A DNA stretch of 6,652 bases from Spirochaetia bacterium. GTDB taxonomy: Bacteria > Spirochaetota > Spirochaetia > Treponematales > Breznakiellaceae. Below the pieces are notes generated by a model. That model had not been told where the DNA came from, searched no databases, and was given only the letters and a program-made list of their open reading frames with translations. A program made the translations under genes and the position numbers. The stretch covers positions 1 through 6,652 of the forward strand of contig BNUV01000114.1 in the NCBI GenBank assembly GCA_025997615.1, read 5' to 3'. This document shows, piece by piece, positions 1-6,315 of the stretch (positions within the stretch are counted from its first letter, which is position 1; each line of letters starts with the position of its first letter).

Positions 1-19
1 GGGGGAGAGGCAAGAAATA

Positions 20-39
20 TTACAAAAAATTTGTTGTAA
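20..39. promoter_or_regulatory. short inverted repeat, possible operator
   Basis: TTACAA (20-25) and TTGTAA (34-39) are perfect inverted repeats separated by 8 bases in AT-rich, apparently non-coding DNA. A dimeric regulator could bind such a site, but with this base composition it may be chance, and no convincing promoter boxes are seen beside it. Just downstream (about 45-68) an A-run and a T-run separated by GTTG could form a weak AT-only hairpin. Confidence 0.15.
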
Positions 40-123
40 AAATGGTTAAAAAAGTTGTTTTTTTGCCTTATAGGGATTTGTGGATAAAAAAGGAAAGCAC
101 GGCGCAAAAATGAAATAAAAATC

Positions 124-174
124 TTTTTTCCCTTTTTTTTTTTTTTTTTTTCCCCCCCCCCCCCCCCCCCCCCC
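124..174. repeat. homopolymer block T6-C3-T19-C23
   Basis: Six T (124-129), three C (130-132), nineteen T (133-151) and twenty-three C (152-174) follow each other without interruption. This is the most extreme low-complexity stretch in the window, and it sits in a gene-free leader of about 280 bases. Long C/G tracts are known to slip during replication and to switch nearby surface genes on and off in several host-associated bacteria. Here the block is far from any start codon (over 300 bases from gene X), so a direct frame switch is not supported. An assembly or sequencing artefact is a serious alternative. Confidence 0.9.
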
Positions 175-238
175 TATGTAATTCCTTATATAGCAAAGAA
201 TTAGCTCAATTAATTGATAATTTAATTTCTCAAAAACC

Positions 239-270
239 GCCGGATTCCCTGTTGGAACACCGGCTTTTTT
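239..270 (+). terminator. Rho-independent terminator (possibly bidirectional)
   Basis: GCCGG (239-243) pairs with CCGGC (260-264), and TTCC (245-248) pairs with GGAA (254-257) around a five-base loop, with an A opposite CA as a small internal bulge. Six T follow at 265-270, giving a classic + strand terminator. An A5 run at 232-236 lies just before the stem, so it could also terminate minus-strand transcription. It probably marks the end of whatever transcript enters from the left and separates it from the polysaccharide locus. Confidence 0.75.
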
Positions 271-283
271 ATATCCCCAGGCC

Positions 284-478
284 ATTTACGCACAGGGGAA
301 AAATCGGCCCCAAAAAGCCGGACGGCTTGGTAGAGCCGTAAACAGCAGCCGGATTAACCTATTCGATGCTGTTGACGGCGCACGAATTAAGGTATTCGAC
401 TTTCATGCATTCAGCAAAACGGGTACAGAGAACCGGCAGGTTCTTAGGGTATGTGCCAGAGGAGGAAATTTGCCCTGA
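284..478 (+). pseudogene. start-less reading-frame remnant upstream of gene X
   Basis: This frame is open from 221 to a TGA at 476-478 but contains no ATG, GTG or TTG before codon TTG 470. From about 284 the translation reads like real protein (for example RINLFDAVDGARIKVFDF, then FSKTGTENRQVLRV), and the GC content matches gene X. The stop overlaps the probable start of X as TGATG, the usual form of translational coupling. Upstream it runs through the terminator hairpin, so the true 5' part has probably been lost. I do not recognise the family. It is either the C-terminal stub of a former upstream partner of X or a fortuitous open frame. Confidence 0.35.
458..467 (+). promoter_or_regulatory. 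strong Shine-Dalgarno deciding the start of gene X
   Basis: AGAGGAGGAA is a near-perfect ribosome binding site about ten bases before the ATG at 478. It lies downstream of the alternative ATG at 451, so it argues against that longer start. A second purine-rich site (AGGGGGA, 488-494) precedes ATG 502 by seven bases and could serve a slightly shorter protein. Confidence 0.6.
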
Positions 479-990
479 TGGTTCTACAGGGGGAAAAGCG
501 TATGCTTCTGAATACTTTTAAAAAAGACATTATTAATCAACTCGCCGCGATAGACGAGGGCCGGATACTGAACAATCCCCTGGCACCCTATTTCCGCGCC
601 TTTTCCGGCGCCTTTGATCCTCGGATGCCCTTTACCTTTTATTTCGAACTTAAAAATAAGCCGCTTCTGTTTATCTTCGATGCCAAACCTAATGAAGACC
701 GCTCCCGCCGCACCGTCTTTGTGGAGCACTGCGAGCGGATATGCGAAAACACATTACGCATTATAAATGCCATCCAGGAACTTACCGATGGCGGGTATCT
801 ACGCATAGATATTCCGGCTTCCAATAAGCGCCCCTCTTTGCCGCCGAACTGGGATACGTGTTGGCGTAAGTACACCCATTTTTCCCCTTATCTTATAGAG
901 GGATTAGCGTTTGTGTGTTTTTCGCGGTTAAGAATAGCGGTGGGGTCTGCCATTGAACGGCGGACTTCAATCATGCCTCCAATGGTTTAG
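478..990 (+). CDS. uncharacterised protein, family X (altered C-terminus)
   Basis: This encodes about 170 residues from ATG 478 (162 from ATG 502; an ATG at 451 is also in frame). It looks soluble: no signal peptide or membrane segment is visible. I cannot assign a function. The core, including GGYLRIDI and RPSLPPNWDTCWRKYTHF and ending FVCFSR, is clearly homologous to the fragment at 1389-1594, so it belongs to a family with at least two members in this locus. After SRLRIA the two diverge: the fragment goes on to ELYDLRGKVNADRL, whereas this gene ends in an unrelated stretch (VGSAIERRTSIMPPMV). Its own tail may therefore have been replaced. In both places an X tail lies just ahead of a flippase head at nearly the same spacing, so X may be a regular flippase companion. 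Whether it is functional is uncertain. Confidence 0.6.
   Translation: MVLQGEKRMLLNTFKKDIINQLAAIDEGRILNNPLAPYFRAFSGAFDPRMPFTFYFELKNKPLLFIFDAKPNEDRSRRTVFVEHCERICENTLRIINAIQELTDGGYLRIDIPASNKRPSLPPNWDTCWRKYTHFSPYLIEGLAFVCFSRLRIAVGSAIERRTSIMPPMV
910..929 (+). repeat. 20-bp direct repeat, copy 1 (X tail)
   Basis: This is identical to 1511-1530 and encodes the FVCFSR region of family X in both places. The 601-base offset is close to the 612-base offset of the flippase-head repeats, which shows that the two belong to one duplicated module. Confidence 0.85.
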
Positions 991-1058
991 CAGGGAGACT
1001 ACTATTTCTGACCAGGGCGAAGGCGACTATATAAAAACTGACGTAAATAGGATGCTTT

Positions 1059-1388
1059 TTGTCAAATACTAGCCGCATAGCTAAAAATACCCTCATGCTC
1101 TACTTCCGGCAGATACTGATTATGCTGGTAAGCCTGTATACGGTGCGGGTGGTGCTGGAGACGCTGGGGGCGGAGGATTACGGGATTTACAACGTGGTGG
1201 CTGGGGTCGTTACCATGTTTGGGTTTTTAAGCGGGTCAATGGCTGGGGCGAGCCAGCGTTTTTTTTCATTTGAAATTGGACGAGGTGATTTTGAGCAGTT
1301 AAAAAAAGTATTCAGTTTTTGAATCTTACTATCTTTGTGTTAATAATACTATTGGTTTTAGTGTTATCAGAAACAATTGGCTTATGGT
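1059..1388 (+). pseudogene. truncated, frameshifted flippase head (Wzx/MATE-like)
   Basis: The TTG start at 1059 has AGGA at 1049-1052, six bases upstream. The frame encodes about 87 residues matching the N-terminus of the intact flippase at 1668, including RQILIMLV, LGAEDYGIYNVVAGVVTMF and FFSFEIGRGD. It then stops at TGA 1321-1323. The next frame (from about 1319) continues the homology with NLTIFVLIILL and SETIGLW, so a frameshift separates them. The site is a T5 run (1316-1320) where T3 would restore the frame and give FSLNLTIF. Homology to the flippase ends near 1388, where an X-family tail begins. Only about 110 of some 500 residues are left, so it cannot transport. It is not a recent copy of the intact gene: identity is roughly 75-80% by eye. 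Confidence 0.85.
1096..1129 (+). repeat. 34-bp direct repeat, copy 1 (flippase head)
   Basis: This is identical over 34 bases to 1708-1741, inside the sequence for the first transmembrane segment of both flippase copies. It is the longest exact repeat I found and a possible site for homologous recombination between the copies. Confidence 0.85.
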
Positions 1389-1594
1389 TTGAGGGTTATA
1401 TAACCGTCAGCCCCGTGGACCTGCGGGACCGGCCCGCGCTGCCCCCTGATTACGCGGACTATTGGCATAAGTATCAGCATTTTTACAGCGATGTGACGGC
1501 GGGGCTGTCCTTTGTGTGTTTTTCGCGGTTCCGTCCGGCCTAGGAATTGTACGATCTGCGGGGGAAGGTGAATGCAGACAGGCTGGTGGGGTGA
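1389..1594 (+). pseudogene. C-terminal fragment of family X, fused to flippase head
   Basis: From about 1389 the frame reads EGYITVSPVDLRDRPALPP and ends near FVCFSRFRPA. It aligns without gaps to the last third of gene X (GGYLRIDIPASNKRPSLPP onward). The N-terminal ~110 residues of X are missing. An in-frame TAG at 1541-1543 interrupts it, but the same frame goes on as ELYDLRGKVNADRLVG to a TGA at 1592-1594. The TAG therefore looks like a nonsense mutation of a leucine codon such as TTG. The fragment is in the same frame as the preceding flippase piece, giving an accidental flippase-X chimera. It is almost certainly non-functional. The 73 bases from 1595 to the next start hold no gene or clear hairpin. 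Confidence 0.8.
1511..1530 (+). repeat. 20-bp direct repeat, copy 2 (X tail)
   Basis: This is an exact match to 910-929, within the FVCFSR coding stretch of the X fragment. It is followed 178 bases later by copy 2 of the 34-bp flippase repeat, against 167 bases for copy 1. Confidence 0.85.
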
Positions 1595-1667
1595 GGGATA
1601 ATCCTGCCATGTTCCAGTAGTAATGTAAAAAACACGATTCTTATCATGCCTCTGGACTTATACATTA

Positions 1668-3197
1668 ATGCCTTCAAACACCGCCCGTATCGCTAAAAAC
1701 ACCCTTCTGCTCTACTTCCGGCAGATACTGATTATGCTGGTGAACCTTTACACGGTACGGGTGGTGCTGAATACACTTGGTGCGGAGGATTATGGGATTT
1801 ATAACGTGGTGGCTGGTGTGGTTACCATGTTCAGTTTTTTGAGTACTTCGATGGAAACAGCGTGCCAACGGTATTTTTCATTTGAAATAGGACGTAGAGA
1901 TTATGAACAGTTAAAAAAGACGTTCAGTCTATGTTTTACGATATTTGTATTGATTGGAATAATAGTATTATTGTTTGCTGAAACAGTAGGACTTTGGGTT
2001 GTAAATACAAAGCTGGTGATTCCCATTGAACGCATATATTCTGCGAGATGCATTTATCATGCCACATTAGGGTCTTTTTTTTTAACGATAATAACCATGC
2101 CATATAGGTCATTGCTAATTGCACATGAAGATATGAGTATATATGCATATTGCAGTATTTTTGAAGTCATATTGAAATTACTTATTGTGTATATGCTTCA
2201 AATAATTATGTTTGATAAATTACTGGTGTATGGTATTTTATTATTAGTAGTTACATTTATAATGACGGGTATTTACAGATTCATTTGCATGAAAAAATAT
2301 AGCGAGTGTGCTTTTAAATTTTATTGGAATCACTCCATGTTTATGGAATTAAGCGGTTATGTAGGATGGAATCTGTTTTGGGTAGTAGCAATTCTTGTTA
2401 AAAATCAAGGGATAAATATTCTTCTTAATGTTTTTTTTGGCCCGTTAATTAATAGCGCACAGGCAATTTCAAGACAGATTAGTCATGCAGTGATTAGTTT
2501 TACACAAAATTTTACAATAGCGTTCAATCCCCAGATAGTTAAATCATACGCTTCGGGTAATATTTCGGAGATGTTAATACTGATTTTCCGTACTACGAAA
2601 ATATCATTTTTTTTGATTATACTATTTTTAGTTCCATTACAGCTTGAATTAACTTTTGTGTTGGAATTGTGGCTTAAACAAATCCCTGAATATGTTACTA
2701 TATTTACCAGAATTTTTTTAATTGAGGCTTTGATTGAATCCTTATGCTATCCTTTGACGGCAGGCTCGCGTGCTACGGGCAAGATAGCCTTATATCAAAC
2801 GATTTCAAGCGGACTTATGGTACTTAGTTTACCAATAGCATTTATTTTTTTAAAAAATAATTTTCCGGTAGTTGGCGTTCAGATGATAGTATTGATATTA
2901 TTTCTTTTTATATATATAGTTCGCATTTTTATGTTATCAAATCAATTGAAATTTTCTATAAGGCAATATTTATTATATGCTATAACTCCATCTATTTTTA
3001 CACTTATTGCAGGAAGTATCATGCCTGTTCTATTTGTAACTTTGCATAAAGAGGGGTTTATAAGATTATTGTTGACTACGATAATCAGTACGATATCCAT
3101 TATGATTTGTGCCTTTTTTATCGGATTGTCAAAAAATGAGAAAGTAGTGGTTGTTAAAATAGTTAAAAAGGCATTATTAAAGGACGGTACAGTATGA
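1668..3197 (+). CDS. polysaccharide flippase (Wzx-like, MATE/PST superfamily)
   Basis: The predicted product is a 509-residue inner-membrane protein, a typical length for Wzx-like transporters, which move undecaprenol-linked repeat units across the cytoplasmic membrane. The N-terminus has the usual family pattern: ARIAKNTLLLYFRQILIM, then LYTVRVVLNTLGAEDYGIYN (about residues 27-46) and QRYFSFEIGRRD (67-78). Many hydrophobic segments follow, consistent with 12-14 helices, and the C-terminus is basic. The ATG at 1668 fits the homologous start of the broken copy; its ribosome site is weak (GGA about 11 bases upstream). The first ~200 bases are near 50% GC and resemble the broken copy, whereas the rest is AT-rich (about one third GC), so the gene looks mosaic. 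The stop overlaps the next gene's start in ATGA. The exact substrate cannot be read from sequence. Confidence 0.93.
   Translation: MPSNTARIAKNTLLLYFRQILIMLVNLYTVRVVLNTLGAEDYGIYNVVAGVVTMFSFLSTSMETACQRYFSFEIGRRDYEQLKKTFSLCFTIFVLIGIIVLLFAETVGLWVVNTKLVIPIERIYSARCIYHATLGSFFLTIITMPYRSLLIAHEDMSIYAYCSIFEVILKLLIVYMLQIIMFDKLLVYGILLLVVTFIMTGIYRFICMKKYSECAFKFYWNHSMFMELSGYVGWNLFWVVAILVKNQGINILLNVFFGPLINSAQAISRQISHAVISFTQNFTIAFNPQIVKSYASGNISEMLILIFRTTKISFFLIILFLVPLQLELTFVLELWLKQIPEYVTIFTRIFLIEALIESLCYPLTAGSRATGKIALYQTISSGLMVLSLPIAFIFLKNNFPVVGVQMIVLILFLFIYIVRIFMLSNQLKFSIRQYLLYAITPSIFTLIAGSIMPVLFVTLHKEGFIRLLLTTIISTISIMICAFFIGLSKNEKVVVVKIVKKALLKDGTV
1708..1741 (+). repeat. 34-bp direct repeat, copy 2 (flippase head)
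   Basis: This is an exact match to 1096-1129, at codons 14-25 of the intact flippase. Crossover between the two copies would remove 612 bases, including the chimeric pseudogene, and leave one X-flippase junction. Confidence 0.85.
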
Positions 3198-4357
3198 AAG
3201 TTGCTGTTTTACCTTTAGGATTTGAAAAGAACTATGGAGCAATATTACAAACCATTGCATTACAGAATACGCTGAAACATTATGGATATGATGTTGATGT
3301 AATATGGTTTAAGTCTGCGGAAAAAAATGGAAGACTTAGAAAGTTGTTAGCATTTTTCTCCTTGTATGGATCGTTAAAAGACATCAAAGAATATATTAAT
3401 GATTTATTTAGGCAGCTAATATTCCATAAAGCACAACCTGTGTCAGATGAAATTCTTGAACGCCGTCTGTTATTCAGTCAGAAAAATGTTAATTCCACGA
3501 AAAAAGTTAATGAAAGAACTATTGGGCAAATAGTGCCAAATTATGATGCTATTGTTGTAGGCAGTGACCAGATCTGGACAGGGCTTAATAAGAGACAGTT
3601 GCCATTTCTTTTTGACTGGGAGCCTGAATTTGCTGGATTACGAATAAGTTATGCTGCTTGCAGCAGATTTTCTGTTATCCCGTTTTTTAACCGCAAAAAA
3701 GCCAAGCAATGCTTTTTAAAATTTCATGCAATTTCTGTACGTGACGATACTACTTATAATTTGGTATATAACAGCTCCGGTCTTAAACCGCAAATTGTTG
3801 TCGATCCGGTTTTATTGTATGACTTTGACGAATTTATAACATCCCCGCCTAATAATGAACAATATATTTTTGTTTATATAATTGGGGATAAAATAAAAGG
3901 TAAGGGCGGGCACAATGCGGTAATATCGCGCATAAGAAAGAAGTATGGTGCTTTAAAAACAATCGCTGCAGTCTTACCGGAAAATTCCTGTGATGCAGCT
4001 GATTTTGCAGATAAGGTAATTTATGATGCTTCTCCCGCCGAATGGCTCAACCTATTGTATCATGCTGCTTTTGTTTATACCGATTCATTTCACGGATGTG
4101 TTTTTTCGTTAAAATTTAAAAAGGAATTCATTGGATACTATTCTTATTCTTCCCGCTCAACACGGCTGAAATCTTTGAGTGAACAGTATAATCTTGATAA
4201 ACACATCGTGTCTTCAGTAAGGGATATATTAAATAAGGAAAGTATTGAGGATAAAATAGATTATGATAGTATTCATCTATCCATAAATAAAAACAAAGAA
4301 GAATCATTACAATTTCTTCTTGGTTCATTATCAGAAACCGGGATTCAGCGAGGATAA
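3194..4357 (+). CDS. polysaccharide pyruvyl transferase family protein
   Basis: This 387-residue protein matches the polysaccharide pyruvyl transferase family (PF04230, CsaB/WcaK-like), which transfers pyruvate from phosphoenolpyruvate to a sugar as a ketal and puts a negative charge on the glycan. Visible landmarks are NYGAILQTIALQNTLKHYGY (13-32), VVGSDQIW (121-128), ISVRDD (180-185), VVDPVLL (202-208), VYTDSFHG (294-301) and a late RSTRLKSL (321-328). Its length fits the family, and no signal peptide is present, so it is cytoplasmic. The ATG overlaps the flippase stop by four bases, with AAAGGA nine bases upstream, so the two are translationally coupled. In loci of this kind the family often sits beside an FrhB-like gene, as it does here. 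Some members of this broad family may act on other substrates. Confidence 0.92.
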   Translation: MKVAVLPLGFEKNYGAILQTIALQNTLKHYGYDVDVIWFKSAEKNGRLRKLLAFFSLYGSLKDIKEYINDLFRQLIFHKAQPVSDEILERRLLFSQKNVNSTKKVNERTIGQIVPNYDAIVVGSDQIWTGLNKRQLPFLFDWEPEFAGLRISYAACSRFSVIPFFNRKKAKQCFLKFHAISVRDDTTYNLVYNSSGLKPQIVVDPVLLYDFDEFITSPPNNEQYIFVYIIGDKIKGKGGHNAVISRIRKKYGALKTIAAVLPENSCDAADFADKVIYDASPAEWLNLLYHAAFVYTDSFHGCVFSLKFKKEFIGYYSYSSRSTRLKSLSEQYNLDKHIVSSVRDILNKESIEDKIDYDSIHLSINKNKEESLQFLLGSLSETGIQRG

Positions 4358-4359
4358 AA

Positions 4360-4800
4360 TTGGAAAGACCAGATATGACTATTGGAGTATGCGGTTTTTT
4401 TTCTACCGGCTCAAGCTGCGTAAGTGATTTTTTAAAGGAATTTGATGAGAATGTAGTTTTGGACGATATAGAGTTTACATTACCCTTTATGCCGGATGGT
4501 ATTGATGATTTGCGTTATCATTTACATGAAGGCAGTTTAAAATTTCAGAGCAGCGTTGTTGCAATTGAACGGTTTAGAAAGCTTTGCAAAAATAATAACC
4601 TAAGAATGTTAAAAAGGGCAACCAATGGTAAGTTTGAGGAAATAACCGTTGGTTATTAAAAAAGAATTATACAAGTAGAGTGGTATTGCTATTGTGATGT
4701 TGATCATTTTATTTTATCTCCAATGCAAAAAAATATAATAATAGGAAAATTAATAAACTATATATTGAAAATGTCATCTATTATCGAAAAAACTCTTGGA
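4360..4800 (+). pseudogene. broken glycine-rich (P-loop / sulfotransferase-like) protein
   Basis: The probable start is TTG 4360 behind GAGGA, two bases after the pyruvyl transferase stop; ATG 4375 is an alternative. The N-terminus (MTIGVCGFFSTGSSCVSDFL) has a beta strand plus a glycine/serine-rich loop like a nucleotide or PAPS-binding P-loop. It resembles proteins of unknown role in capsule loci, but I cannot name the family firmly. The frame is cut after 99 residues by TAA 4657-4659. Beyond that stop the same frame continues coherently (KRIIQVEWYCYCDVDHFILS, then GKLINYILKMSS), so the TAA looks like a single-base change from TTA (Leu). The family sequence ends near 4800, where cytidylyltransferase sequence begins. 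The gene therefore has both a nonsense codon and a missing 3' part, and is probably dead. A reader using only the stops would call two small genes (4360-4659 and 4723-5064). Confidence 0.6.
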
Positions 4801-5064
4801 ATGGATATTATTGGTTCGATAAAATATGTTGACAGAGTAGTCCCACAAGAAACGCGTGATAAAATAGATGCATGGAAAAAATATAAATTTGATATTATGT
4901 TTGTTGGTGATGATTGGTATGGTAATGAATTATTCATTGAGACTGAAAATGTACTTAAAAGCAAGCAGGTTAATATTATATATTTTCCGTATACCAAAAC
5001 AACCTCATCAACACTAATTAACAAATACTTAAAAGATATTGTTGGTGAATCAACCCATATATAA
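4801..5064 (+). pseudogene. C-terminal remnant of glycerol-3-phosphate-type cytidylyltransferase
   Basis: From about 4801 the translation reads GSIKYVDRVVPQETRDKI, then FDIMFVGDDWYGNE and IYFPYTKTTSSTLINKYL. These are hallmarks of the C-terminal half of the TagD-type cytidylyltransferases, which make CDP-glycerol (or a related CDP-polyol) from CTP. The N-terminal half, with the nucleotide-binding GTFDxxHxGH motif, is absent, so no activity is expected. The fragment follows the P-loop-like remnant in the same frame without a stop, consistent with a deletion that fused two neighbouring genes. ATG 4723 lies in the upstream partner and is not a credible native start. The remnant implies that the locus, or its donor, once decorated its glycan with a glycerol-phosphate-like group. 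Confidence 0.8.
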
Positions 5065-5081
5065 TAACAGGAGTATTTGAG

Positions 5082-6071
5082 TTGAAATATTTATATGTTC
5101 TTACAAGCGATAAAAAAGATTTTTACTTCGAACAAGCATTGTTATCAATTACATCAATCAGGATGAAAATGCCGAATGCATTTGTATCACTGTTAATGGA
5201 TGATATGACGGCAGGTTCTTTAACAGATAACAGGGATAAAATTCATGAATTAGTAGATGAAATTAAAATAATAAACCTTCCTGAAAAAATGGTAAAAATG
5301 GAGCGTTCAAGATGGCTAAAAACTTCTATGCGGCATCATATTAGTGGTGATTTTCTCTATATTGATTGTGATACTATCATTGCGGATGATCTATCCGGGA
5401 TAAACGATATAGACCTGGATATAGGCGCCGTATTGGATATTCATTCTTTGTTAAATGAAAATCATACAAAGAAATCTGTTCAAATAAGGGGCAGTAAGGT
5501 TGGATTCAACGCTTCTTTTGTATCGGATAAATATTATAATAGTGGAGTTATATTTTGCAAAGATACCCCTATATGCCACAATTTTTTTCAGGAATGGCAC
5601 AGGCTTTGGCTTGTATATGTCTCAAAAGGTATTAGAACAGATCAAAACGCCTTTAATCAGGCAAATGTGATGTTTAATAATCTTATTACAGAGCTTGATG
5701 GAGTATGGAATTGCCAAATTGAATACGGTGGTATTGCATATCTGGCAGATTCGAAGATTATTCATTATTTTTCCTTCAATAAATCAGAGCCGGCATATAC
5801 ATTGGCAAATCAGGGAATTTTTCAGAACATAAAGACAAACGGGTGCATTACCCAGGATATAAATGAACTGCTAAAATATCCAAAAAGAAACATTAATAGA
5901 AACAGCAGGTTAATTGGTGATAAAAATGGGTTAATGATCGTTAATTCAAAATTATTTTATGTTTGCCGGAAATGTGTTTCAAAAACATTTTTAAATTCTA
6001 TTGATTCTGTAATCGCGATATTACTAAATATTTTTATATTTAATAAAAACTTATTTACAAAAAAGAAATGA
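5082..6071 (+). CDS. glycosyltransferase, family 8-like
   Basis: This is a 329-residue cytoplasmic or membrane-associated glycosyltransferase that probably moves a sugar from a UDP-sugar to a growing lipid-linked unit. The order of motifs fits GT8-type (GT-A) enzymes: an N-terminal strand (MKYLYVLTSD) with FEQALLSITSIRMKMP, an RSRWLKTSMRHHISG helix, then FLYIDCDTIIADD with the metal-binding DxD as DCD at residues 95-97. Next come YYNSGVIF (151-158), RTDQNAFNQA (185-194) and a late IIHYF histidine (226-230). The last ~40 residues are basic and hydrophobic and could attach it to the membrane. The TTG at 5082 is chosen because AGGAG (5069-5073) lies eight bases before it and the family motif begins there. 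Sugar and linkage cannot be predicted. It is AT-rich like the flippase and pyruvyl transferase genes. No terminator is seen after it. Confidence 0.85.
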   Translation: MKYLYVLTSDKKDFYFEQALLSITSIRMKMPNAFVSLLMDDMTAGSLTDNRDKIHELVDEIKIINLPEKMVKMERSRWLKTSMRHHISGDFLYIDCDTIIADDLSGINDIDLDIGAVLDIHSLLNENHTKKSVQIRGSKVGFNASFVSDKYYNSGVIFCKDTPICHNFFQEWHRLWLVYVSKGIRTDQNAFNQANVMFNNLITELDGVWNCQIEYGGIAYLADSKIIHYFSFNKSEPAYTLANQGIFQNIKTNGCITQDINELLKYPKRNINRNSRLIGDKNGLMIVNSKLFYVCRKCVSKTFLNSIDSVIAILLNIFIFNKNLFTKKK

Positions 6072-6132
6072 TTTAACCGTATCTATCCTCAGCGCCTAAA
6101 AAGTATGTTTTTGAAAACAGGAAGTGATAAGA

Positions 6133-6315
6133 ATGAATCTGCCTGACAAGTCCCTTTGTACCGGATGCCATGCCTGTTATACCGCATGTCCTGCAAAAAG
6201 TATTGCTATGCGGGAAGACGAGGAAGGATTCCGCTATCCGGTTATTGATACCACAACCTGTACCACATGCGGGCTTTGCGAACAGATATGTCCCGTACTT
6301 CATTTGGGGGAATAA
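6133..6315 (+). CDS. 2x[4Fe-4S] ferredoxin segment of an FrhB-family protein
   Basis: ATG 6133 follows AGGAAG (6119-6124) by eight bases; an in-frame GTG at 6124 is less likely. The 60 residues contain two complete [4Fe-4S] cysteine clusters, CTGCHACYTACP and CTTCGLCEQICP, the bacterial ferredoxin pattern. In this family such a domain normally forms the N-terminus of a longer coenzyme F420 hydrogenase/dehydrogenase beta-subunit-like protein. Here the frame ends at TAA 6313-6315, and the expected continuation begins in the -1 frame at ATG 6315. A G5 run (6306-6310) sits just before the stop; one more G would join the frames. It may therefore be a split gene, a frameshift mutation or error, or two coupled genes. 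GC content rises relative to the genes before it. Confidence 0.75.
   Translation: MNLPDKSLCTGCHACYTACPAKSIAMREDEEGFRYPVIDTTTCTTCGLCEQICPVLHLGE

Noticed and set aside
1..49. Possible C-terminal tail of a gene entering from the left (frames ending at 39 or 49)
   Set aside because: Both frames are too short (12-15 codons) to tell from chance.
46..285. Minus-strand open frame with poly-Gly/poly-Lys
   Set aside because: Its Gly and Lys runs are simply the C and T homopolymers read backwards, and it spans the terminator hairpin; no family-like content.
451..477. Longer start for gene X at ATG 451
   Set aside because: The strong ribosome site (458-467) lies downstream of it, and the added residues overlap the upstream remnant; ATG 478 fits better.
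484..875. Two minus-strand open frames opposite gene X
   Set aside because: They lie antisense to a frame that has a homologous fragment elsewhere in the window and a strong ribosome site, so they are shadows.
970..1652. Shared 10-mer ATCATGCCTC at 970-979 and 1643-1652 as an operator before each flippase
   Set aside because: Distances to the flippase starts differ (89 versus 25 bases), the first lies within the coding frame of X, and a single 10-base match is weak evidence.
910..1741. The paired direct repeats as ends of an insertion sequence or a CRISPR array
   Set aside because: There are only two copies of each, they lie inside homologous coding sequence, and there are no terminal inverted repeats, transposase or regular spacers; duplication of genes explains them.
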